64,000 nt of DNA, from the NCBI RefSeq assembly GCF_004827385.1, contig NZ_SRXN01000003.1, forward strand, positions 62,001 to 126,000. Direction: 5' to 3'. This DNA comes from Ensifer sp. MPMI2T (lineage in GTDB: Bacteria > Pseudomonadota > Alphaproteobacteria > Rhizobiales > Rhizobiaceae). The notes below the pieces were generated by a model. That model worked only from the letters and a program-made list of their open reading frames with translations. It ran no database searches and was not told where the DNA came from. Shown here one piece after another: positions 44,735-52,535 of the stretch (position 1 is its first letter; every line of letters starts with the position of its first letter). Position numbers and translations under genes: made by a program.

Positions 44735-46972
44735 ATGAACGACATGACGCCCATTGCCTCTGAAATCATGACCAGCGAGAACGGCAAGCCATTCAAGCTG
44801 TCGCGTCGCGGCTTCCTTGGCGCCTCGCTCGGTGCGCTCGTGCTTGGCGTCACTTTGCCGACTGGCCGTGCCAGGGCGCAGGCCGCCGCGTCCGTTACCC
44901 CCGGCACGCGGGTTGCGGCCTTTCTGGAGATCCGCCCCGACAGCACCGTCCTGTTCCGCAGCGCCTTCATTGAGGGCGGGCAGGGCATCTTCACCGCCAT
45001 GGCCCAGATCGTCGGCGAGGAACTGGATGTCGACCCGGCCAATTTTGTCGTCGAGGGAGCACCTCCCGGCCCGGATTATCTCCTGACCGGCGGCGGGCGG
45101 TTTACCGGCGGCAGCATGTCGGTCCGCATGAGTTACGACGCCATGCGCAAGCTCGGCGCCTCCGCGCGCCATATGCTGCTTCGGGCCGCCGCGGCACGGC
45201 TGAGTGTGCCCGTAGCGGAGTTGTCGACCGAACCGGGGCGCGTTGTGCACAGCGCCTCGGGACGGGCAATTCCATACGGAGAGATTGCGGATGCGGCCGC
45301 CGGCTTGCCTCTCCCGACCGAAGTCGTGCTGCGTGATCGTGCCGACTTCCGCTGGATCGGCAAGCCGGTCAAACGGCTTGATGTGCGCGATAAGTCGACG
45401 GGGAAGGCCCAATATACAATCGACCTGAAAGTTGACGGCATGCTTTTTGCCGCCGTGCAGCACAGCCCCCTTCTCGGTGGGGAGCCAGGTGTGTTGCAGA
45501 ACGAAGCCGAAGTCCGCGGAATGCCGGGCGTTCATTCCATTCACCGGCTGCCGGGTGCCGTCGCCGCGGTCGCCAATAGCTGGTGGCGTGCTCGCATGGC
45601 GGTTGAAGCTCTGCAGGTGACCTGGACCGAGGCCGCCGGAACGGCGCATGCGATGCCGGCCGATTTCTCCACCGAGGCACATATGGCGAAGTTGAAGGCG
45701 ACGACCGGCGACGGGCTTGCCTTTGAAACGGAGGGGGACGCACAGAGCGCGCTCGCAAGTGCTGCGCGCGTGGTGGAGGCGACCTATGACGCGCCCTATC
45801 TGGCTCATGGACAGCTCGAGCCGCCATCCGCACTTGCCCGTTGGAACGACGATGGTTCGCTTGAACTCTGGATTCCCAACCAGGCACCCGAAATGTTTCA
45901 GGCCGAGGCCGCGAAGCTGGCAGGTATCGCGCCTGGGAAGGTCATTATCCATTCGCCGATGCTCGGCGGCTTCTTCGGACGGCATTTTCTTTATCAAACG
46001 GCCAATCCGTTCCCGCAGGCCATCCAACTGGCAAAGGCGGTGGATCGGCCCGTCAAGCTTATCTGGAGCCGCGAGGAGGAGTTCCTGCGGGACACGTTGC
46101 GGCCCATGGCAGCGGTGCGGTTCCGCGCCGGACTGGATGCCAGCGGAATGCCGGTAGCGCTCTCTGCCGTCGCCGTGGGAGAAGGACCGACGGGCCGCTG
46201 GTTCGGGCGTCAGCCGGACAAGGTCGACGGCTCGGCGGTCGAGGGCATTGCCGGCAAGGTCTATGCGATCCCCAACCGGCGTATCGGCCAGATACACGTA
46301 GACGATCCGGCCATCATCGGCTTCTGGCGCTCCGTCGGCCACTCGATGAACGACTTCTTCTACGAGACATTTTTTGACGAGATGGCCGATGCGGGTCAGC
46401 AGGATCCTTATGAATTGCGGCATCGCCTGCTGGCCGACAGCCCACGCCACAGGACGTTGCTGGAAACAGTCGCGGAACTCTCGGGAGGCTGGCGGCGTGG
46501 GCCGTTCACGGCGGAGGACGGCACGCGGCGCGCCCGTGGCGTAGCCATGGCCTCGCCCTTCGGCAGCGAGGTCGCGACGATCGCCGAAGTTTCCTTGCAG
46601 CAAGGCGAGATCATTGTCCACGACGTCTGGGTCGCGATCGATCCGGGTAGCATCGTCAATCCCGCGATCATCGACGCCCAGGTGAACTCGGCCGTAGCGC
46701 TCGGCCTTTCCTCCGCTCTCCTCGAGGAAGTCGTCTATGTCGACGGCGTGCCGCAGGCCCGCAACTTCGACGGCTACTCGATCCTGACGCCCGATCGCAT
46801 GCCGCGGGTCCATGTGCGGATCGTGGAAAGCGGCGCTCCCATGGGCGGCATTGGCGAACCTGGTTTGCCGGGTGTGCCGCCGGCCATCGCCAACGCCGTC
46901 TCTGTTCTGGCAGGTAAGCGCGTTCGAAGCCTGCCACTCTCCAAGCTCGATCTCAAGGGAGTCGACGGTTGA
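44735..46972 (+). CDS. Molybdenum hydroxylase large subunit, Tat-exported (IorB / aldehyde oxidoreductase type)
   Basis: 745 residues. A twin-arginine signal KLSRRGFLGASLGALVLGVTL near residue 20-45 sends the enzyme to the periplasm. Molybdopterin features include GGGRFTGGSMSVR, HSPMLGGFFGRHFLYQ and the active-site glutamate in GGIGEPGLPGVPPAIANAV. It should hydroxylate an aldehyde or N-heterocycle and pass electrons through IorA to cytochrome c. ATG 44735 follows GAAAGG. The cytochrome gene starts within its stop codon. Isoquinoline or vanillin-type substrates are possible but unproven. Confidence 0.9.
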   Translation: MNDMTPIASEIMTSENGKPFKLSRRGFLGASLGALVLGVTLPTGRARAQAAASVTPGTRVAAFLEIRPDSTVLFRSAFIEGGQGIFTAMAQIVGEELDVDPANFVVEGAPPGPDYLLTGGGRFTGGSMSVRMSYDAMRKLGASARHMLLRAAAARLSVPVAELSTEPGRVVHSASGRAIPYGEIADAAAGLPLPTEVVLRDRADFRWIGKPVKRLDVRDKSTGKAQYTIDLKVDGMLFAAVQHSPLLGGEPGVLQNEAEVRGMPGVHSIHRLPGAVAAVANSWWRARMAVEALQVTWTEAAGTAHAMPADFSTEAHMAKLKATTGDGLAFETEGDAQSALASAARVVEATYDAPYLAHGQLEPPSALARWNDDGSLELWIPNQAPEMFQAEAAKLAGIAPGKVIIHSPMLGGFFGRHFLYQTANPFPQAIQLAKAVDRPVKLIWSREEEFLRDTLRPMAAVRFRAGLDASGMPVALSAVAVGEGPTGRWFGRQPDKVDGSAVEGIAGKVYAIPNRRIGQIHVDDPAIIGFWRSVGHSMNDFFYETFFDEMADAGQQDPYELRHRLLADSPRHRTLLETVAELSGGWRRGPFTAEDGTRRARGVAMASPFGSEVATIAEVSLQQGEIIVHDVWVAIDPGSIVNPAIIDAQVNSAVALGLSSALLEEVVYVDGVPQARNFDGYSILTPDRMPRVHVRIVESGAPMGGIGEPGLPGVPPAIANAVSVLAGKRVRSLPLSKLDLKGVDG

Positions 46973-47343
46973 AAAACGCGGTTAAAGCCCTTCTCGGCGT
47001 TCTCCTTTCGGCAGGCATTGCGGCGCCTGCCCTCTCTCAGGAGGCGGACGCCGCACCCGGTCAGCGGCTGTTTCAGCAACGCTGCGGTGCGTGCCATCAG
47101 ATCGCAACGCCGCGAAACGGTGTTGGCCCGCATCTGCAGGGGGTGGTCGGTCGCACAGCCGGCACCGTTGAGGGCTTCCGGTACTCTGCCGCGCTTCGCG
47201 ATTCCGGCGTCAACTGGACACCGGAAACGCTGGAGACCTTTCTTGGCAATCCCGCCGCCATGGTGCGCGGCACACGGATGACGCAGCGGTTCAACAGCGC
47301 TGAAGAGCGGCGGGCAATCATCGAGTTCCTTGGTTCACAGTAG
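46969..47343 (+). CDS. Periplasmic c-type cytochrome, partner of the Mo hydroxylase
   Basis: 124 residues starting at TTG 46969, with AGGGAG nine bases upstream. Signal peptide LKNAVKALLGVLLSAGIAAPALSQ, haem site CGACH, distal methionine in RGTRMTQRF. The TTG overlaps the stop of the large subunit (TTGA), so it is strictly coupled. It is the likely electron acceptor of the exported hydroxylase. It resembles the cytochrome at 42269 in size and C-terminal pattern; both end in a GxxM..RxxxxEFL-like helix. Confidence 0.9.
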   Translation: MKNAVKALLGVLLSAGIAAPALSQEADAAPGQRLFQQRCGACHQIATPRNGVGPHLQGVVGRTAGTVEGFRYSAALRDSGVNWTPETLETFLGNPAAMVRGTRMTQRFNSAEERRAIIEFLGSQ

Positions 47344-47448
47344 GTCGATTGGACCATTCTGTGTGTTGCGGCGGCGCGGATCTCGGTCTCCGTCGGCGCC
47401 GCCGCTCGCGTTCAAAAATCCAGATGCGCGGTCTCTGAACTTATGTTC

Positions 47449-47496
47449 CACATCGATAAATCCATTCTAATTATGAGGGCTAATTCTATCGATGTG
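47449..47496. promoter_or_regulatory. Long inverted repeat upstream of the MFS exporter gene
   Basis: Perfect 10-bp arms CACATCGATA / TATCGATGTG separated by 28 bases, in the 215-base gap before the MFS gene. The wide spacing suits two bound regulator dimers or a promoter between half-sites rather than an RNA hairpin. TCGATAAAT in the left arm also occurs at 44147-44155 in the LysR divergent region. Confidence 0.5.
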
Positions 47497-47558
47497 CGGC
47501 TGCTACATGGAGCCGAGAGGCAAATTCCTGCCGCTCGCTCTTCAAGGACGATAGATAC

Positions 47559-48749
47559 ATGGTACAGGCAACATTCGATGAGACTTTGGCCAAACCCGTT
47601 GCCGCCTGGGGTGCAGTAGCGTCGATGACGCTTTGCGTCGCGGTGCTGATCGCTTCGGAATTCATGCCGGTCAGTCTGCTGACGCCGATTGCCAGTGATC
47701 TCGGGATGAGCGAGGGGCAGGCAGGCCAAGCGATTTCGATCTCGGGTCTGTTTGCGGTGATGACCAGTCTCTCCATAGCGGGGCTGACGCGCAACATCGA
47801 TCGCAAGAGCGTCATGTCTTCCTTCTCGCTCCTGCTCATCGTCTCCGGTCTGATCGTGACTTTCGCCCCCACTTATGCGGCACTGATGACGGGGCGCGCG
47901 CTGCTCGGCGTCGCGATCGGCGGATTCTGGTCGATGTCCACTGCGATCGTCATGCGCCTCCTGCCGGACAGCGCGGTGCCGAACGGGCTTGCCATGCTGA
48001 ACGCCGGCAACGCCATCGCTGCCACGATCTCGGCTCCGCTTGGCAGCTTTCTCGGCGACTACGTTGGATGGCGGGGCGCGTTTTTCTTAGTAGTGCCTTT
48101 GGCGCTGCTTGCGCTCATCTGGCAATGGCTGAGCATGCCGTCGCTACCGCCGCGTCGGCGCAGGGCGACAGGCAATGTTTTTCGCCTTCTCGGACGCCGC
48201 CAGGTCGCGCTTGGCATGACAGCGATCCTGTTGCTGGTCATGGGACAGTTTGCACTGTTCACCTATCTTCGCCCGTTCCTCGAGTCCGTCTCGGGCTATT
48301 CCATCACGGCACTGTCCCTGGTTCTTTTGTCGATGGGGCTCGCGGGCGCTGCGGGGACCTGGAGCATCAGTCGGCTGCTCTCCACGCGGCTCTACTCGAT
48401 CGTGATCTTCATTCCGCTCGTGATGGCTGCGATCGCCATTCTGCTGATCGCTCTCGGTTCGATGAAGCTACCGGTCGCTGGTTTGCTCATTGCATGGGGC
48501 TTCTTCGGCACGGCGGCGCCGGTCGGCTGGGGGACTTGGCTGAGCCGGGTTCTGCGTGACGATGCGGAGGCCGGCGGCGGCCTCCAGGTTGCCGTCATCC
48601 AGTTTGCGATCACGATCGGTGCAGCTGCCGGTGGCCTTCTGTTCGATCGGACTGGATGGTGGAGTTCGTTCGCCTTCGCTGCTTTCCTTTTGCTTGGCTC
48701 CTCGTTGGCCGCCTGGATGGCCTGGATCGAATGGGAGCATTCGAAATGA
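47559..48749 (+). CDS. MFS transporter, sugar/drug efflux type (DHA1, AraJ/SotB-like)
   Basis: 396 residues, twelve predicted membrane segments. Opening ALCVAVLIASEFMPVSLLTPIASDLGMSEGQAGQAIS is the hallmark of the SotB/YdhP-like DHA1 group, and motif A-like NIDRKSVMSSFSLLL follows. It should export a small sugar or drug by proton antiport at the inner membrane. AAGGA precedes the ATG. Its stop overlaps the ATG of the cyclophilin-like gene. Confidence 0.9.
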   Translation: MVQATFDETLAKPVAAWGAVASMTLCVAVLIASEFMPVSLLTPIASDLGMSEGQAGQAISISGLFAVMTSLSIAGLTRNIDRKSVMSSFSLLLIVSGLIVTFAPTYAALMTGRALLGVAIGGFWSMSTAIVMRLLPDSAVPNGLAMLNAGNAIAATISAPLGSFLGDYVGWRGAFFLVVPLALLALIWQWLSMPSLPPRRRRATGNVFRLLGRRQVALGMTAILLLVMGQFALFTYLRPFLESVSGYSITALSLVLLSMGLAGAAGTWSISRLLSTRLYSIVIFIPLVMAAIAILLIALGSMKLPVAGLLIAWGFFGTAAPVGWGTWLSRVLRDDAEAGGGLQVAVIQFAITIGAAAGGLLFDRTGWWSSFAFAAFLLLGSSLAAWMAWIEWEHSK

Positions 48750-49198
48750 AACGGCAATCCTCCTTGGTGACGCGCCGCGCTATCATCGGCGCAGCTGTCG
48801 CCAGCGCCGCCATGCCTTTTCTGGCGTGGGCTCAGAAGGAGACGAGAATGAGGATACGCATCGCCTTCGCCGATCAAGATTTCACGGCGACGCTCTACGA
48901 CAACCCATCGGCCCGCGATTTCGCCTCGATGCTGCCCCTTGATCTCACGATCTCAGATTACTCCAACAACGAGAAGATCGCCTACCTCCCGCGCAGGCTC
49001 AACCTGGAGGCCAGAGGACCGTTCCCCGATGCCGCTCCCGGCGACCTCTGCTACTATATCCCGTGGGGCAATCTTGCCTTCTTCTATGGGAATTACCGCT
49101 CCACGAGCGACCTGATCCGGCTCGGCCGCCTGGATGGCGGGGTCGAGCCCTTGCTGACGCGCGGCGAGTTTCCGCTTCGCAGAGAACACCTCACCTGA
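48746..49198 (+). CDS. Exported cyclophilin-like protein
   Basis: 150 residues. The N-terminus has twin arginines and a hydrophobic stretch (SLVTRRAIIGAAVASAAMPFLAWAQ), a Tat-like or Sec signal. The mature part MRIRIAFADQDFTATLYDNPSARDFASMLPLDLTI...LCYYIPWGNLAFFYG belongs to the small cyclophilin-like family seen beside MFS exporters and oxidoreductases. No peptidyl-prolyl isomerase activity is established for this group. ATG overlaps the MFS stop; the ADH gene follows after 24 bases. Confidence 0.82.
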   Translation: MKRQSSLVTRRAIIGAAVASAAMPFLAWAQKETRMRIRIAFADQDFTATLYDNPSARDFASMLPLDLTISDYSNNEKIAYLPRRLNLEARGPFPDAAPGDLCYYIPWGNLAFFYGNYRSTSDLIRLGRLDGGVEPLLTRGEFPLRREHLT

Positions 49199-49222
49199 AA
49201 TCCTATTGAAAGGAATGAAACA

Positions 49223-50239
49223 ATGCTTGCCACTGTTTTGCACGGGAAGGGCGACATCCGCTGCGAGGAAGTAGCGGAACCCAAGATCCTTAAGCCCAGC
49301 GACGCAGTCATCAAGCTGTCGGCTTCCTGCATTTGCGGCTCCGACCTTTGGCCCTATCGCGGGCTCCAGTCGATGGATGGACCGGCCCATATGGGTCACG
49401 AGTACTGCGGTGTGGTTGTAGAGGTCGGCGACGAGGTGAAGACCGTTAAGCCGGGCCAGTTCGTGGTGGGATCCTTCTGCATTTCCGACAACACATGTCC
49501 GCACTGCCGTTTCGGCTTCCAATCGTCTTGCGAACAGCGCGAGTTCATGTCTGCAGCACAGGCGCCTTATGCGCGTGTACCTCTTGCGGATGGGACTCTC
49601 GTTGCAACCCCAGAGATGCCGTCCGAAGACCTCATCCCGAGCCTGCTGGCCGTATCGGACGTGCTCGGCACCGGCTGGTATGCTGCCGACGCGGCACGGG
49701 TCCAGCCTGGTTCGACCGCAGTCGTGGTCGGTGACGGCGCCGTCGGCCTGATGGGCGTTCTATCAGCCAAGCAGATGGGAGCCGAAACGATCATCGCAAT
49801 GAGCCGCCACAAGAGTCGTCAGGACCTCGCGCTCGAGTTCGGTGCCACTCATATCATCTCGGAACGGGGCGATGAAGGCGTGGCCCGGATCAAGGAACTG
49901 ACAGGCGGTGTTGGCGCAGAGTCGGTGCTTGAATGCGTGGGGACGCAGGAATCGATGATGCAGGCGATCAATTGCGCCCGCCCGGGCGGTCACATAGGTT
50001 TCGTGGGCGTGCCGCACGGTGTGCAACTGGACGGGCAGAACCTGTTCTTCGCACAGAAAAGCCTGTTGGGCGGTCCCGCTCCGGTGCGACGTTACCTGCC
50101 ATATCTGATGGAACTGGTCCTGAATCGAGAGATCAACCCCGGCAAGGTCTTCGATCTCGAGGTGCCACTGACCGACGTCGCGGAGGGGTATCGTGCCATG
50201 GACGAGCGCAGGGCGATCAAGACGCTGCTTCGGGTTTGA
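49223..50239 (+). CDS. Zinc-dependent alcohol dehydrogenase family protein
   Basis: 338 residues. Zinc ligands in CICGSDLWPY and GHEYCGVV, structural loop CPHCRFGFQSSC (three of the usual four cysteines of the lobe, the loop being shortened), cofactor motif VVGDGAVGLMGVLSAKQMGA. AAGGA lies eight bases before the ATG. It resembles the YhdH/AdhP-like dehydrogenases often found with the cyclophilin-like gene. It ends the MFS-cyclophilin-ADH unit. Substrate is unknown, probably a small alcohol or aldehyde. Confidence 0.88.
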   Translation: MLATVLHGKGDIRCEEVAEPKILKPSDAVIKLSASCICGSDLWPYRGLQSMDGPAHMGHEYCGVVVEVGDEVKTVKPGQFVVGSFCISDNTCPHCRFGFQSSCEQREFMSAAQAPYARVPLADGTLVATPEMPSEDLIPSLLAVSDVLGTGWYAADAARVQPGSTAVVVGDGAVGLMGVLSAKQMGAETIIAMSRHKSRQDLALEFGATHIISERGDEGVARIKELTGGVGAESVLECVGTQESMMQAINCARPGGHIGFVGVPHGVQLDGQNLFFAQKSLLGGPAPVRRYLPYLMELVLNREINPGKVFDLEVPLTDVAEGYRAMDERRAIKTLLRV

Positions 50240-50408
50240 TGGTCAGTTGAAAAATGTGAGCGGCGGGTAATTCCGCCGCGTAAGCCGTTGCTCGAGCGGC
50301 AAGTATCGTGAATGCGTCCGCAAGGCAGGGCGCCAACACACAGAGTTTTGAGTGGACGGGCAGGGGTGGTGCCAGGAAGATGCTTGCGAAAACTGCCGAG
50401 GCCTCGTG

Positions 50409-52322
50409 ATGGAACGCAAACTCGCAGCAATCGTAGCGGGCGATATCGTCGGCTACACTCGACTGATGTCCGAGGACGAATCCTCGACCTACGCGGCCCT
50501 GCGCGCGGCCTTCAGCGAACTGATCATCCCTGCCGTCGAGAAGCACGGCGGCCGCACCTTCAAGACCACCGGCGACGGCTTCCTGGCGACCTTCCCGAGC
50601 GTCAACGAGGCGCTCGATGCGGCGATCGAAATCCAGAACGGCTTTGTCGAGCGGCCATTTAACCTGCGTGTCGGCATCAATCTCGGCGACGTCATAGAAG
50701 ATAATGGCGACATGTTCGGTGACGGCGTCAACGTCGCTTCGCGACTGGAAGCCATGGCAGCGCCGGCCAGCATTTTCGTGAGCGAGGCCGTGGTCCGCAG
50801 CGCCGACCGGAGCCGCAGCAAGCTGTTCTACAGTATCGGGCGAAGGCAGGCCAAGAACATAACCGAGCCGCTCGCCGTCTACGCTGTGCGGCTCGAAGCA
50901 GAGCCGGCGCGCGGCCGGGGCTGGATAGGGCGGATGGCCCTCCGCCGGCGTGCCGCTTTGCCTGTCGCGATCGGGGCCGCGGGGCTCGTCGCCGTCGCCG
51001 CTTTCACCCAGGTGCCCGCATTGCGGGCGATCGGGACGGATCTGACCGACGGCCTGGTGCGTCTCGCAGGCGGTGAGCCTGTCGATGCCCGGCCGACGGT
51101 GGCGGTGCTGCCCTTTGACAATATGAGTGGCGAAGCCGGTCAGGCCTATTTCGCCGATGGGCTGACGGAGGACATTATCGCTAATCTGGCGCGAAACCCC
51201 GAGCTTCAGGTGATCGCGCGCAACTCAACCTTTGCGCTCCGCGGCCAGGCGGAGGACATCCGCAGGATCGGCGAACGGCTGGGCGCCGGCTATGTGGTCG
51301 AAGGCAGCGCCAGGCGCGCCGGCGACCAGCTTCGCGTGGTGGCGCAGCTCATCGATGCGCGCAGCGGCGCGCATCTCTGGTCGCGCACCTATGACCGGCG
51401 CGTCGAAGACGTCTTCGCGCTCCAGACCGATCTGACCGCCGAGATCGTCTCGCATCTGGTGTCCTATGTGCGCCAGTCGGAGGTATCGAACGCCGCCGAA
51501 CGCCCGACCGAAAACCTTCAGGCCTACGACCTCGTCCTCAAGGCGCGTGACCGCTACAGGCACGGTTCGAAGGATGCCGAGGCGCTGATGGCCGCACGTG
51601 CGCTGCTTCATCGTGCCCTTGAGCTCGATCCCGGCTACGCCGCGGCGCGCGCCAATCTCGGCATGACCTATATCGTCGACTTCGCGCAGAACCTCAGCGG
51701 CAGGGCGACCCGGACCGATGTGGAAACTGGTCTCAGCGAGGCGCGTCAGGCCGTTCGCCTCGATCCCAATCTTGCGGTCGGCTATCAGGTCCTGAGCTTC
51801 GGGCTTTCGGTCGCAGGCGACTACGCCGGTGCCATGCAGGCCGCGCAACGGGCGGTCGAACTCAATCCGAACGACCCGGACAGCCTGATGGCGCTGGCAA
51901 AGGCGCAGGTCCGATTCGGGAGCTACGACGAGGCGGTGCGCAACGCCGAGCGGGCGCGGCGGCTGCATCCGATGGCACCGGAATACTACACCTATGTCTA
52001 CGGCCAGGCACTCTACGCCGCCCGCCGTCTCGATGAAGCCGACCAGGTCTTGCGGGAATGCCTGATCCGCGCGCCGCGCGAGGCGGATTGCCTGCTGATC
52101 CACACGGCAGTGCTCACCCAGCGTGGAGACGTTGAGGGCGCGCAGCGCGCGATGGCGCAGCTCACCGAGGTGGACCCTCAGTTCTCACTCGCCGCGGAGC
52201 GCGCCAATCGTCGCTTTGGCAATTCTCCACTCATGGATGAATTCCTCTCTCAGCTTGCGGAAGCCAGGGCTCCGGACGTCACAAGCGGCATCCGGCGCCC
52301 GCCGGCCGGGCCAAACCTGTAG
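50409..52322 (+). CDS. Class III adenylate/guanylate cyclase with TPR repeats
   Basis: 637 residues. The cyclase domain (about 1-170) has the metal aspartates in AGDIVGYTRLM and KTTGDGFLATF and the GDGVNVASRLEA segment. A membrane helix follows (LPVAIGAAGLVAVAAFTQVPAL, about 185-205). Then comes a TolB-like/FlgO region (PTVAVLPFDNMSGEAGQAYFADGLTEDI) and TPR repeats to the end. This architecture is common in rhizobia. It probably makes cAMP from a cytoplasmic catalytic domain, with periplasmic TPRs sensing protein partners. ATG 50409 is preferred to a frame 57 bases longer without homology. Confidence 0.9.
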   Translation: MERKLAAIVAGDIVGYTRLMSEDESSTYAALRAAFSELIIPAVEKHGGRTFKTTGDGFLATFPSVNEALDAAIEIQNGFVERPFNLRVGINLGDVIEDNGDMFGDGVNVASRLEAMAAPASIFVSEAVVRSADRSRSKLFYSIGRRQAKNITEPLAVYAVRLEAEPARGRGWIGRMALRRRAALPVAIGAAGLVAVAAFTQVPALRAIGTDLTDGLVRLAGGEPVDARPTVAVLPFDNMSGEAGQAYFADGLTEDIIANLARNPELQVIARNSTFALRGQAEDIRRIGERLGAGYVVEGSARRAGDQLRVVAQLIDARSGAHLWSRTYDRRVEDVFALQTDLTAEIVSHLVSYVRQSEVSNAAERPTENLQAYDLVLKARDRYRHGSKDAEALMAARALLHRALELDPGYAAARANLGMTYIVDFAQNLSGRATRTDVETGLSEARQAVRLDPNLAVGYQVLSFGLSVAGDYAGAMQAAQRAVELNPNDPDSLMALAKAQVRFGSYDEAVRNAERARRLHPMAPEYYTYVYGQALYAARRLDEADQVLRECLIRAPREADCLLIHTAVLTQRGDVEGAQRAMAQLTEVDPQFSLAAERANRRFGNSPLMDEFLSQLAEARAPDVTSGIRRPPAGPNL

Positions 52323-52383
52323 CGGGCCAAACCATTCGCCCGCGCGGTGAGATGCACTAGGCTCATTTTCCCTTGAACACGGT

Positions 52384-52397
52384 TTGATTTGTGTCAA
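52384..52397. promoter_or_regulatory. FixK/FNR-type box upstream of phaC
   Basis: TTGATTTGTGTCAA fits TTGA-N6-TCAA, the rhizobial FixK/FNR anaerobox. It stands about 140 bases before the phaC ATG, where a class II activator site would be for a start near 52440. It overlaps a 26-bp near-perfect palindrome, TTTGTGTCAACCA / TGGTTGATACAAA (52388-52413). PHA synthase and cation P-ATPases are frequent low-oxygen targets, which supports the call. Confidence 0.6.
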
Positions 52398-52535
52398 CCA
52401 TGGTTGATACAAACTCTGGTAGTTGACCTTACGCGGAAACACCGTCGCGGCTGCGGGATTGCGGCTCCAGGATGTGACGGCTCCAGTGCGGAATGGCTCG
52501 CGCAGCTTCCGGGCCTCCATGGACGGAGAAAGCTT

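Noticed and set aside
44711-46813. A 700-codon minus-strand frame opposite the Mo hydroxylase large subunit
   Set aside because: It mirrors the codon pattern of the real gene; the peptide is low-complexity, Arg/His/Asp-rich and without motifs.
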